A stretch of 52,701 nucleotides of DNA from a virus, in the IMG/VR virus record IMGVR_UViG_3300035691_000007, positions 1 through 52,701 of that record. The stretch is one strand, 5' to 3'. Shown here piece by piece: positions 1 through 6,874 of this stretch. The stretch's first letter is position 1; each line of letters opens with the position of its first letter. The notes under the pieces are model-generated. The model did not search any database and had not been told where the DNA came from. It was given only the letters and a program-made list of their open reading frames with translations. A program made the position numbers and the translations under genes.

Positions 1-127
1 CGACCTCGACCCCGACCTCGACCCCGACCCCGACCTCGACCACGACCCCGACCACGACCTCGACCACGACCTCGACCTCGACCACGACCTCGACCCCGAC
101 CTCGACCTCGACCTCGACCCCGACCGT
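1..127. repeat. CGACCN hexanucleotide array, start copy of the terminal overlap
   Basis: Tandem array of the 6-bp unit CGACC followed by one variable base (T, C or A; G only in the last unit). These 127 bases are identical to 52575-52701, so they are the overlap of a circular contig rather than a second array. On the circle the array runs from about 52557 through the junction and has 24 units. The variable base is always the sixth; the other five never change. It is the wobble position of Arg when the minus strand is read as GGT CGN, and of Pro when the plus strand is read as CGA CCN. Confidence 0.97.
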
Positions 128-131
128 TCAT
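1..131 (-). CDS. Candidate (Gly-Arg)24 micro-protein, 5' part (continues across the contig junction to 52547)
   Basis: On the circle, an ATG at 131 opens a minus-strand frame reading Met-Asn-(Gly-Arg)24-Gly-Lys, 52 residues, ending at TAA 52547-52549. An AGGGA motif lies five bases before the ATG. The frame fits the minus-strand series: the gene before it ends at 161 and the next starts at 52496. Every base change in the array is silent in this frame (Arg CGA/CGG/CGT). Against coding, the Gly codon is always GGT, and the opposite strand has its own frame (ATG 52530, hydrophobic start, (Arg-Pro)n, stop near 190). If made, the protein would be extremely basic and disordered, fit to bind nucleic acid. 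Function is not known. Confidence 0.4.
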   Translation of the reverse strand, partial: MNGRGRGRGRGRGRGRGRGRGRGRGRGRGRGRGRGRGRGRGRG

Positions 132-160
132 ATCCGTCCCTGAGAATGGCCGCATTCATA

Positions 161-505
161 TTATTTCTGGGAGGTTGGAATGCTTGTGATTTCAACAGCG
201 TCGATGATGGAGCCGCGACCGATGATGACGCGGCTGCCTTTCGGGAACATCTCCACTTCTTTAAACGTGGCTGTCTTTAGCGCCTCCGTGAGCCTCCCGT
301 CATCTGCGATCCACGCGGCATCCTCAAGGACAAGTTCTTGATTGGTCACTGCGACGAGCTTGCCGGTGTGATGATGCGTCACCGTGCGAATGAAATAGTT
401 CGCGCCGATATTGTAAGGATTCTGACTCGGTGTGGCCGCGCATCCGCCGATCAGGGCAGCAATTTCGCGTGCTTCTTTGATGGTTAGATTTTCGATGTTT
501 GTCAT
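161..505 (-). CDS. Hypothetical protein, 114 aa
   Basis: Not recognised. The N-terminal 15 residues look helical and acidic (IENLTIKEAREIAALIGG), followed by a mixed alpha/beta region with a His-rich stretch (TVTHHHTGK). The middle (VAVTNQELVLEDAAWIADDGR) resembles small phage proteins whose beta-strands read as a 'barrier to ... LEDAAWIADTGR' motif, often of unknown role. The ATG follows an A/C-rich leader with no Shine-Dalgarno match. It lies downstream of the 46-aa zinc-ribbon gene on the same strand and is followed by the CGACCN array. Confidence 0.75.
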   Translation of the reverse strand: MTNIENLTIKEAREIAALIGGCAATPSQNPYNIGANYFIRTVTHHHTGKLVAVTNQELVLEDAAWIADDGRLTEALKTATFKEVEMFPKGSRVIIGRGSIIDAVEITSIPTSQK

Positions 506-541
506 GTTGGTGTGTTTGTTGGTGTTGATTACAGTTAAATC

Positions 542-682
542 TTACTCACGGCTCTCTCGCTTGGTTGGGGGTTGGGGTTTCACCGACCATCGCTTGCCGC
601 AGGCCACGCAATGCCATCTCCGGGGTCCGGCTTGCTCAACGCGCCAAGAGGCACAGCACGGACAGGTTATCGACCTCCTCAC
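542..682 (-). CDS. Small zinc-ribbon protein, 46 aa
   Basis: GTG start at 682 overlaps the stop of the preceding gene as GTGA; TAA at 542-544. The product is about 46 residues with CPCC near position 7 and CVAC near position 25, i.e. two CxxC-type knuckles 15 residues apart followed by a basic GKRWSVKP stretch, then a short polar tail. This is the layout of a treble-clef or ribbon zinc-binding micro-protein. The target is unknown; nucleic-acid or protein binding is inference. Paired cysteines plus the coupled start argue that it is real despite its size. Confidence 0.6.
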   Translation of the reverse strand: MRRSITCPCCASWRVEQAGPRRWHCVACGKRWSVKPQPPTKRESRE

Positions 683-939
683 TTCGCGCCCTCCTTCGCC
701 GCTGCGAGGATGGCCTTCTGGGATTCAATCAAGGCCGCTGCTGCAATGCCGACAGGTGAAAACTCGTTACGTTTGCGCACCACAATTTCCGCCGCCTCCT
801 TCATGCCGTTGGCGTGCGATTGCTTGGCAACTTCAAGAATCAACTCACTCACCTTCGCCAATCCGACCGAGTTCAGGTTGGTGTGATTCTGAATCTTGAT
901 GGCGCAGTCTTTTGCTGACTGTTCAATGGATTGGGTCAT
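679..939 (-). CDS. Hypothetical protein, 86 aa, mostly helical
   Basis: Start taken as ATG 939, which overlaps the upstream stop as ATGA; longer in-frame starts would run into the upstream gene. The product begins MTQSIEQSAKDCAIKI and continues with heptad-like Ala/Leu/Ile spacing (LAKVSELILEVAKQSHANGMKEAAEIVVRK), ending AAAKEGAK. It looks like a small all-helical protein. No known domain recognised. Confidence 0.75.
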   Translation of the reverse strand: MTQSIEQSAKDCAIKIQNHTNLNSVGLAKVSELILEVAKQSHANGMKEAAEIVVRKRNEFSPVGIAAAALIESQKAILAAAKEGAK

Positions 940-1601
940 AAATTGTGTTCCTTCTTGAACTCCGCGAAGGCGGAGAGGGTTGCTTTTGCTGCAATAGATG
1001 CCTGAGTTGGCTCCAAAGTTGTTTGGCAACCAAATCCTCCGTCATCACCGTTGTTTACCAGTATTTGCTCAAGCGATGCTCTGTGGCAAACGACAGCCAT
1101 CTTCTCCGCCACCGACAAGAGGGCGGTGACTTGTTGTTTGAGTTTGTCGCGTTCGGCTTGAACTTTTGCGTAATCAAAAATCAATGCGGGCGTAACTTCT
1201 GACATTTTCTTATGTCGCAAAGACTCCAACTCCAACCTCAACTCATCTCTTTCATCCATACACCTTTTAGCAAAATCTGTCATATCTTTGGTTTCCTTCT
1301 TCCAATCTTCGTTGCATGGTTGTCCATCTAATGCAGCGCGGCAGGAATCCAACTCCCGCCGCAACTCGGCGTTTTCCTGTTCTGATTTATGATACAGCAC
1401 AGTTACATCATTGAGTTTATTTTCACACTCCCGACCGTAATCCACGGCAAATTTCAACTTTGAGTTTTCGCGTTCGATGGTGCGGGCGAAGTCAAAAGCA
1501 GACATTACTCGCTTCTCGTCCATTCCTCCCTGTTTCATTAATTCAAGTTCAGCAACGTCAATCCTTGGCGTCGGCGTCTCGTTTGGTTTGTCGGGGTTCA
1601 T
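936..1601 (-). CDS. Coiled-coil protein, 221 aa
   Basis: Starts at ATG 1601 inside an ATGA overlap with the Cys-rich gene upstream. Residues about 30-160 are rich in Glu, Lys, Arg and Leu with heptad spacing, suggesting a long coiled coil. A more globular C-terminus (about 165-221) has two cysteines. No catalytic motif is visible. It may be an assembly or scaffolding-type accessory of the early block; the role is not known. Confidence 0.75.
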   Translation of the reverse strand: MNPDKPNETPTPRIDVAELELMKQGGMDEKRVMSAFDFARTIERENSKLKFAVDYGRECENKLNDVTVLYHKSEQENAELRRELDSCRAALDGQPCNEDWKKETKDMTDFAKRCMDERDELRLELESLRHKKMSEVTPALIFDYAKVQAERDKLKQQVTALLSVAEKMAVVCHRASLEQILVNNGDDGGFGCQTTLEPTQASIAAKATLSAFAEFKKEHNL

Positions 1602-1885
1602 GGATTTACATTTCCGTTCGGCTCAAACGAATCGCACTTGTCCGATTCTGGTGGCCGGTTGAAGTCAGCATAGCTCTGCCGATCATGCGGCTTGGCTGTC
1701 CAGCGAAAGCACTGCTCTTTCGACAGGCAATCCTTGTCTATGCATTTGGTGATGTCGCTGCTCATAGCTCGTAATTGCTGGTTGCGGTTGGCGAAGGCAT
1801 AGCCTCGCGGGGCTGAGTCGCGATAGCCGATGTCATCCGGTGACTCGAAATGCTCATGGCACGTATGGCAGGTGAGTTCGTTCAT
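1598..1885 (-). CDS. Cysteine-rich zinc-binding-type protein, 95 aa
   Basis: ATG 1885 overlaps the nuclease stop as TGATG. The N-terminus has CHTCHEHF, a zinc knuckle. The C-terminal half carries C-x4-C-x5-C followed by RW-x3-PHDRQSY-x-F and a last DKCDSFEP. This Cys...QSY...F...C..F arrangement recurs in small phage proteins of unknown role. Likely a small metal-stabilised protein; co-transcribed with the recombination genes. Confidence 0.75.
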   Translation of the reverse strand: MNELTCHTCHEHFESPDDIGYRDSAPRGYAFANRNQQLRAMSSDITKCIDKDCLSKEQCFRWTAKPHDRQSYADFNRPPESDKCDSFEPNGNVNP

Positions 1886-2856
1886 CACGAAGCCATTTCG
1901 GAGACGAATGGAGGATGTTCCGATGCGGGCGGCGTCCAATCCATCGCCCCTTTCGTCACCATCCATGCCTCCGGTTCGGTCAGCTTCCATCCCGGCATAA
2001 TCATGTCGCCAACGTCATCGTATCCGGGCCAGAAGTCATTCTTGAGGCAATGGCAGTAGAGCTTGAGCGCCCGCTGATACTTGGCGCGGCCAATCTCAAT
2101 GAACTCCTGAGAGAGCAGCCTGCGTCCTGTCTGATAGGGCGGAAAGCTCTCTTGAATCGCGTGCAACCATTCGATGCGTTCCTCGCCGGTTGCCGCAACG
2201 TAGAGGTCAATGTACAGCGCGGCTTGCGTGTCATAGCCACGTTGGAACACCGTGCGCGGCCATGCTGAAGGATTCGCCGTTGCCGCTGTCTTGAAGTCAG
2301 CGAGTGCCTTTCCAAATGTTGGATGGTTCGCCTCAGGTACCAAGTCGACGAGTGCCTTCAACGGCACAACCAGCTTCGTGTCCGCGTCATGGTATTCCGC
2401 CATGACAAATACCTGGGTAGTTGAGTGGGCAATCAGTTCGGCAATCGCCTTGTCCCGATGTAGCGATTCAATGGCGGCATCGGCCCGGCTGCGCTCAACC
2501 GACTTGATGACCGTCCGGTTGCCCTGCGCGCTACGCCACTCATCGCAAAATGTGGCGTTCCAATTCCACGGTTTCGGTTCACCGGTTTTCTTGTCCGGGT
2601 AATGTTCCGGTGCGACCGAGTAAAGCTCTCCAAATCTTTCAGGACTGAGAGCCAGCGTGTCGATGAGCGAACCCCAATCCGTCGCCTTGGAGTCCTCGCC
2701 TTCATAGCCATTGAGCCACCGCGAAGGGCAGTTCAGGAACTCCATCAGCGCACCCCGCGACATGATGAATTCCGGTGAACCGCGCTTGGCTTCCTGCCGA
2801 TGGTAAACCGTAGGGTCAATCTCGGTGCCGATGATTTTTGCGTTGTGGAATTTCAT
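1885..2856 (-). CDS. PD-(D/E)XK exonuclease, RecE/YqaJ-like, 323 aa
   Basis: A phage recombination nuclease. Near the N-terminus is MSRGALMEFLNCPSRWL followed by a GSLIDTLAL helix, the conserved entry helix of RecE-type nucleases that check in the substrate. The catalytic core is visible as KALVDLVPE (first Asp) followed by LADFKTA (Asp-x-Lys) and a Gln in the following helix (TQAALYIDLY). It overlaps the Sak4-like ATPase gene by ATGA, giving the classic nuclease-annealase pair that resects ends and anneals strands during replication and repair. Length fits the family. Confidence 0.85.
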   Translation of the reverse strand: MKFHNAKIIGTEIDPTVYHRQEAKRGSPEFIMSRGALMEFLNCPSRWLNGYEGEDSKATDWGSLIDTLALSPERFGELYSVAPEHYPDKKTGEPKPWNWNATFCDEWRSAQGNRTVIKSVERSRADAAIESLHRDKAIAELIAHSTTQVFVMAEYHDADTKLVVPLKALVDLVPEANHPTFGKALADFKTAATANPSAWPRTVFQRGYDTQAALYIDLYVAATGEERIEWLHAIQESFPPYQTGRRLLSQEFIEIGRAKYQRALKLYCHCLKNDFWPGYDDVGDMIMPGWKLTEPEAWMVTKGAMDWTPPASEHPPFVSEMAS

Positions 2857-3779
2857 GCTGCCGCCTTTGCCCTGATTTTGTCGGTGATCTTGCGGATGCC
2901 GGCCGCGTCAAAATCCTCAAGCGTCTTGGTGTCCTCGATGAATGCCTCATCCCAACAATGCTGCTGCAACGCCTGCTTGTTGCCGTGGTGGATTGGCTTT
3001 GTGAGCGACCAAAGTTCCTTCACGGCGGCATCGCGGTCAGGATCAGTCTTGGTAGCCGACTTGCCGGGCGCATTGCACCATTTAGCCAAAAGCTCTCCGG
3101 TCTGCGTCGAAATCGGCCCCTTGGTCGGGAAACAATCGCGTAGCGTGGGATGCGAACACTTGGTCAGGTTGATAGAGTGGTCTGGGAAAATCTCCGCGTG
3201 CGCTGTCATCTCGAAAATGAAGTCCTCCGCCTGAATCGGCGAAGTGTGGTCGTCCTTGATGATGCAAGTCTTGCCCTGCTCGTTTTTGCCCTGTCTCGTT
3301 TTGAACTTCGCCCGCAGACAGACGACAATCGGCAGCGGGGATTGGAGCAGGCGCAGCATGAACTTGGCGTGTTCCATTTTGGGCTGCTTCCAGTTGTGCA
3401 GCCCGCTCTTTCCGCTGCGCGCCTCGTTCTCGGTCGCCATGTCAAGAACGCCGCCGACGCCTTCCCATTCGTGGCTGGCACTGTCCACGACAAGGATTGC
3501 CGCGCCGGAGTCCTCTGCGGCTTTCAGTGCGCTGATGTAGCGGGCTGGCGAGAACGGCTCGCGCATTTCGATCACGTCATAACCGCCCGGCAGAACGTCG
3601 GCGTAGAGGCTTCCGCGACCGCTCTCTGTGTCGATCATCACAATCTTGCCGGTTGGCCCGACGAAGCCACGCGCCAAGAGCAGCGACGAATACGTTTTGC
3701 CGCACCCTGATTCTGAGTACAGTCCGATCAGCGGCTTTACACCCTGACGGGTGGCGGTCTTGATGGTGAATTCACTCAT
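2853..3779 (-). CDS. Sak4-like RecA-fold ATPase / single-strand annealing protein, 308 aa
   Basis: The Walker A motif is YSESGCGKTYSS at about residues 21-32, followed by VMIDTESGRGSLY and a Walker B strand ILVVDSASHEWEG near residue 100. The order and length match phage Sak4-type RecA-core ATPases, which promote annealing and recombination and usually sit beside a nuclease and an SSB. The nuclease follows by ATGA overlap. The start lies behind an A-rich, SD-less leader (AACAACATG). The C-terminal 60 residues are Lys/Asp-rich and helical. Confidence 0.85.
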   Translation of the reverse strand: MSEFTIKTATRQGVKPLIGLYSESGCGKTYSSLLLARGFVGPTGKIVMIDTESGRGSLYADVLPGGYDVIEMREPFSPARYISALKAAEDSGAAILVVDSASHEWEGVGGVLDMATENEARSGKSGLHNWKQPKMEHAKFMLRLLQSPLPIVVCLRAKFKTRQGKNEQGKTCIIKDDHTSPIQAEDFIFEMTAHAEIFPDHSINLTKCSHPTLRDCFPTKGPISTQTGELLAKWCNAPGKSATKTDPDRDAAVKELWSLTKPIHHGNKQALQQHCWDEAFIEDTKTLEDFDAAGIRKITDKIRAKAAA

Positions 3780-3812
3780 GTTGTTATTTCCGTTCGCGAC
3801 GGCGACGGGCCG

Positions 3813-4019
3813 TCAAATCTGCTTGGCTTCCGACGCAATCTCGGCGCGGAGTTTCTGCTTCAATTCTTCACTGTGAAATTCATTTTCCAACTTTACCCAA
3901 GCCGTCGCCAAAACCTGTTTGGTGTCAAGCAGCGCATCTATTTGACGATTGACCTTGGCGACTTCCTCCCACGCCGCATCGCGCCTCGCCTTCAGGTCGT
4001 TGAGTTCGTCGGTGGTCAT
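3813..4019 (-). CDS. Hypothetical helical protein, 68 aa
   Basis: Start at ATG 4019; longer versions of this frame run antisense-like through neighbours and are rejected. The sequence is almost entirely charged and helical (MTTDELNDLKARRDAAWEEV ... QIDALLDTKQVLATAW), a probable coiled coil. It lies two bases after a tiny membrane-peptide frame and before the Sak4-like gene in reading direction. Role unknown. Confidence 0.7.
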   Translation of the reverse strand: MTTDELNDLKARRDAAWEEVAKVNRQIDALLDTKQVLATAWVKLENEFHSEELKQKLRAEIASEAKQI

Positions 4020-4021
4020 GG

Positions 4022-4108
4022 CTAACGTCGGGTGGTGATGAAAATGACAAACGCGCCGAAACACAGCGCCGACACAAACAGGTCCACAATTTAGGCATTG
4101 TCGCTCAT
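4022..4108 (-). pseudogene. Micro-membrane-peptide frame interrupted by an ochre stop
   Basis: ATG 4108 overlaps the upstream stop as ATGA, the usual coupling in this operon. It encodes MSDNA, then an in-frame TAA (4091-4093), then continues IVDLFVSALCFGAFVIFITTRR to a TAG at 4022-4024. Without the TAA this would be a 28-residue single-span membrane peptide with a positive end. Either the gene is broken, or translation restarts at the GTG at 4087 to give a 21-residue peptide. The hydrophobic span is intact after the stop. Confidence 0.4.
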
Positions 4109-4359
4109 CGCTTCTTCGCCTTTCTCGGCTGGTAGTTGAACGGAACGCGGGTGACTTCAATGAAGAAGTCGTTTGAGCGCCGGGTGATGATGCGGAACTT
4201 GGCATCATGCTTGAGTCGGTAGAATTTGACGCTGGAAAGGATGGAGTTGCGCGAGTCAATCGGGAACGAGTTGCGGTCGCCGATCTTCCATGATGCCCAC
4301 GGATAGCGAGCTTTCCTGCCACCACCGGGCGGCGCGATTTCGTTGTCAATCGGAGTCAT
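4105..4359 (-). CDS. Hypothetical basic protein, 84 aa
   Basis: Rich in Arg and Lys with a PGGG start region (MTPIDNEIAPPGGGRKARYP) and a beta-rich middle (SVKFYRLKHDAKFRIITRRS, then FIEVTRVPF), ending PRKAKKR. It resembles small basic phage proteins of unknown job; the pattern of alternating hydrophobic strands could be an OB-like or ribbon fold, but this is a guess. It starts one base from the stop of the Ala/Asp/Cys repeat gene. Confidence 0.7.
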   Translation of the reverse strand: MTPIDNEIAPPGGGRKARYPWASWKIGDRNSFPIDSRNSILSSVKFYRLKHDAKFRIITRRSNDFFIEVTRVPFNYQPRKAKKR

Positions 4360-4360
4360 T

Positions 4361-5173
4361 TTAGTCGCACAGATTCACCCACTTGGTTCCTTGGCAGCCA
4401 AGTTTGATGAGAATCTTGACGGCGATCTCAGCCATCAGTGAAAGAATGCTGTCGCGTTTTGCGCCGCCGCCGACGCCGTCGGCGGCGGCGCAGGCGGCGG
4501 CGGCGGCGTCGGCGGCGCAGGCGGCGTCGGCGGCGTCGGCGGCGCAGGCGGCGGCGGCGGCGTCGGCGGCGGCGTCGGCGGCGCAGGCGGCGGCGCAGGC
4601 GGCGGCGCAGGCGGCGGCGGCGGCGTCGGCGGCGCAGGCGGCGTCGGCGGCGGCGGCGGCGTCGGCGGCGCAGGCGGCGTCGGCGGCGCAGGCGGCGTCG
4701 GCGGCGTCGGCGAACTTCCACGCCTTTTGTGCTGATTCTCGCGTGCCGGTTTTGGCGCATTCATCGGCGGCAAACTCAAATCCCTCCGCGTGCTTTGGAT
4801 TCAGCTTGGCGGCAGCACGCAGCGCGATTGGCACAATCTGACGGATTGTTTCTTCGGCGAGCAGGCGCGCAAATTCCTGCTGATTAATCTGGTCGCTTCC
4901 AAGCTGGGCAATGGCGAGCCGCCGCAAGCCTTTGGCGCGAGTCGCTAGCGATGACCACTTTCTGTCGTTGAGAGAAATATTGAATCGGCGCACGGCGCTC
5001 CCAACGCAAGGAGGCGTGTCCGAATGTGGAAGCTCGAACGCAAAGCAAACCGCGGCCTCAACGCACATCTCGCCCGGCTTCTGCTTGCCAAGCCCATGCG
5101 ACAGGCCGCAATCGACGGTTTCCAGCACCTTGCGTGCGATTTTCTTGGTGGGTTTGTGTTCCGCTGTTTTCAT
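4361..5173 (-). CDS. Protein with Ala-Ala-(Asp/Cys/Ala) repeat domain, 270 aa
   Basis: Residues 1-150 are an ordinary globular, mainly helical domain (start MKTAEHKPTKKIARKVLETV, with several Cys). Residues about 150-232 are a pure run of AAX triplets, where X is Asp, Cys or Ala. Residues 233-270 return to normal sequence and end in GCQGTKWVNLCD. The repeat would form a long helix with Asp and Cys on a rotating stripe. The gene is led by a promoter-like site at 5185-5211. Similar Ala/Asp-rich repeat tracts occur in phage and metagenome proteins without a known function. Confidence 0.75.
   Translation of the reverse strand: MKTAEHKPTKKIARKVLETVDCGLSHGLGKQKPGEMCVEAAVCFAFELPHSDTPPCVGSAVRRFNISLNDRKWSSLATRAKGLRRLAIAQLGSDQINQQEFARLLAEETIRQIVPIALRAAAKLNPKHAEGFEFAADECAKTGTRESAQKAWKFADAADAACAADAACAADAAAAADAACAADAAAAACAAACAAACAADAAADAAAAACAADAADAACAADAAAAACAAADGVGGGAKRDSILSLMAEIAVKILIKLGCQGTKWVNLCD
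4470..4711. repeat. GC-rich 9-bp repeat tract inside the Ala/Asp/Cys gene
   Basis: About 240 bp built from GGCGGC plus GTC or GCA triplets on the plus strand. On the minus strand this is GCC GCC followed by GAC, TGC or GCC. Changes are almost confined to the X codon of each AAX unit. One plus-strand frame reads as unbroken poly-Arg, but it has no plausible gene context. The tract is prone to length change and to assembly collapse. Confidence 0.9.
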
Positions 5174-5184
5174 TTCGTCTGTTG

Positions 5185-5211
5185 TTTATACGTTGCCAAC
5201 ACTTCTGTCAA
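5185..5211 (-). promoter_or_regulatory. Promoter-like -35/-10 pair upstream of the Ala/Asp/Cys gene
   Basis: On the minus strand TTGACA (5206-5211) is followed after 15 bases by TATAAA (5185-5190), with the ATG of the repeat-protein gene at 5173. Both hexamers are close to the sigma70 consensus; the spacer is short. The site overlaps the stop of the DUF5131 gene, so it would add an internal promoter within the operon. Confidence 0.45.
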
Positions 5212-6001
5212 CATTTCTTCCAACATTATTCGGCGCTGGATATTCCTCGCGCCATTCGCTTCCAATTTCAGCCAGCAATTTGCGGCTCAGATTGCCCTTG
5301 AAGAAAACAGGCACCCCAAGCAACGCATCAAGCACCTTCGCCAGAATGTTCGGCGACGGCTGGTGTGTCCTTGCGCCGTCACTGGCCGCGCCAACAACCG
5401 CCCAGTCCAGATTGTCGCGTTGTTCTCTAATCAATTCCGAACAATCGAAGGAAAGCGGCTCAATGCTTACCCACTTGATGCGCGCAGACGATTCGGCCAG
5501 CCACGCCAACGCCTTTCGTAGCCACGTCCGTTGCGCCTCGACCGTCAATTCCTTGCCGAACATGAATGTCGGAGGTGCGCTTACGCCACACCACAGGTTC
5601 GGTAAATTCAAATCGAATTCCAAAAGCCTTCGTGGATTCTTGGTGAGTGTGAAGAATATGTGCCAAGGGCTTTTCTGGATGGCAACCAGCGTCCGTTTGA
5701 TCCATTCCTCCGGCACATCATGCCCAAACAGGTCGCTCATTGAGTCCATGAAGATCGCGGATGGTTCTTTGAGCTTGTCGATGCAGTCAAGTTCCTTGGG
5801 GTCAAACGAAAGCGAGTCAAAACCGTTCGCATAATGTTTGCCGGGAAACTTCTTGGCGATGGCCTCGGCGTAGCAGATGGCAATTTTGCCGTCAGGCATA
5901 CGCCAGCGGCAAGCATGTTTGCAGCCCTTGACGGGATTGGCGGTAAAACCGGGCCTTCCGTGCGGGTGCGTCCATTCGATTCCTGGGAGTTGTTTGTTCA
6001 T
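5186..6001 (-). CDS. DUF5131 family protein (phage Gp37/Gp68-like), 271 aa
   Basis: Begins at ATG 6001 (ATGA overlap with the gene before). It opens with GIEWTHPHGRPGFTANPVKG and then CKHACRW ... CYAEAIAKK, the cysteine cluster typical of DUF5131, a radical-SAM-like family frequent in phages. It continues with FMDSMSDLFGHDVPEEWI, FFTLTKNPRRL, NLWCGVS and WVSIEPLSF, all family hallmarks. The cysteine spacing suggests an iron-sulfur or metal site; the reaction is not known. Length is normal for the family. Confidence 0.85.
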   Translation of the reverse strand: MNKQLPGIEWTHPHGRPGFTANPVKGCKHACRWRMPDGKIAICYAEAIAKKFPGKHYANGFDSLSFDPKELDCIDKLKEPSAIFMDSMSDLFGHDVPEEWIKRTLVAIQKSPWHIFFTLTKNPRRLLEFDLNLPNLWCGVSAPPTFMFGKELTVEAQRTWLRKALAWLAESSARIKWVSIEPLSFDCSELIREQRDNLDWAVVGAASDGARTHQPSPNILAKVLDALLGVPVFFKGNLSRKLLAEIGSEWREEYPAPNNVGRNVDRSVGNV

Positions 6002-6240
6002 ATTCTTGGAAATGTCGGCTGCTCCTTGGCCCAGTTCATCAGCGCCTTGACTGCTGCCATGCGCACGCTTTCCGGCACGTCCTCGCACGGATGCGCAAGG
6101 CTGCCGAGGAATTGGAATTGATTCGTGGAAATGGCCGGACCGTTGGGGTGCGCGACAAGGAACCAACCCTTGGCCTGACCTCCGCACTGTAGTTCGTCCA
6201 TGATGGGATATTCCGCGCCAAAGACAGTGAGGGTTTTCAT
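5998..6240 (-). CDS. Hypothetical protein, 80 aa
   Basis: ATG 6240 overlaps the stop of the gene before by ATGA. The protein has a short beta-rich first half (MKTLTVFGAEYPIMDELQCG, then GWFLVAHPNGPAIS) and a helical end (VRMAAVKALMNWAKEQ). No domain recognised. It belongs to the tightly overlapped early block ahead of the DUF5131 gene. Confidence 0.7.
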   Translation of the reverse strand: MKTLTVFGAEYPIMDELQCGGQAKGWFLVAHPNGPAISTNQFQFLGSLAHPCEDVPESVRMAAVKALMNWAKEQPTFPRI

Positions 6241-6527
6241 GGCAGAAGCTCCCAAACGCGCACCCATCGCGCATGATTTGAACGCACTTCGCTTTTGCGC
6301 CATTCGCCATTCCATTTGAAACCGATCTTAAAGACGGCCCCAAAAGCGTTCCCGTGGGAGGGTGGTGGCATCCATCGGCGAACGTCATCAATGCTAACTC
6401 GACCCCGGCATTCGCAAATGTCCCTGGCGATCTGTCGTGCGCGTTCGAGCCAGGCCTTGTTGTGATCGCTGACTGCGGCAATTCCTTCGCGCTGGGCGGC
6501 TTCGGCGAGTTCAAGCTGGTGGCTCAT
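6237..6527 (-). CDS. Hypothetical protein, 96 aa, possible winged-helix fold
   Basis: Start chosen at ATG 6527. The first half is helical (LELAEAAQREGIAAVSDHNK, then LERARQIARDICECRG), followed by RVSIDDVRRWMPPPSHGNAFGAVF and a terminal beta hairpin with W and R. The order helix, 'V-S-I-D-D-V-R', helix, wing-like turn resembles small phage winged-helix proteins that read as 'gxvtaddvrr'. DNA binding is an inference. Overlaps both neighbours. Confidence 0.65.
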   Translation of the reverse strand: MSHQLELAEAAQREGIAAVSDHNKAWLERARQIARDICECRGRVSIDDVRRWMPPPSHGNAFGAVFKIGFKWNGEWRKSEVRSNHARWVRVWELLP

Positions 6528-6529
6528 GG

Positions 6530-6874
6530 TCACGCCTTCCCTCCGTTCACGGGCGCGAGGGCGGCGCGGCACTTGTTCCAAATGTCTTGCAGACACTCCA
6601 AATCCTTTCGCTCCAATGTCTCGGTGTTCCAATAGCGGGCCTGGGCGTTGTTGCCAACCTGTTCAATCACCAAGCGCAGCCGTTCGCGCTCCCTGTCATT
6701 CTTGGCTAAAGCCTCCGTCTGTTCCGCGCACAGCTTGGTCAGCGCATCGTTGCTCTCGCGAATCTGTTGGATTGTGTCGGCTTGGATGGCCACTGTGATC
6801 CGTTCGGCGCGCAAGGCTTCCTCAAGCCGGGCGATTTCGTCGTGTTCTTTCATGATTGGAGAATCAGTGTTCAT
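6530..6874 (-). CDS. Coiled-coil protein, 114 aa
   Basis: Start at ATG 6874; the longer upstream reading is antisense to the next gene. The region around residues 10-75 is a clear coiled coil (EIARLEEALRAERITVAIQA and onward). The C-terminal part (ARYWNTETLERKDLECLQDI) has one Cys pair. No catalytic motif. Similar Glu/Arg coiled-coil proteins recur in this operon (see 936-1601). Confidence 0.7.
   Translation of the reverse strand: MNTDSPIMKEHDEIARLEEALRAERITVAIQADTIQQIRESNDALTKLCAEQTEALAKNDRERERLRLVIEQVGNNAQARYWNTETLERKDLECLQDIWNKCRAALAPVNGGKA

Noticed and set aside
1-127. CRISPR array
   Set aside because: Units are 6 bp with no spacers; it is a simple tandem repeat.
4438-4887. Plus-strand frame with about 85 consecutive Arg codons through the GC-rich tract
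   Set aside because: It is the reverse of the Ala/Asp/Cys repeat gene, has no gene context on plus, and the minus frame has normal flanking protein.
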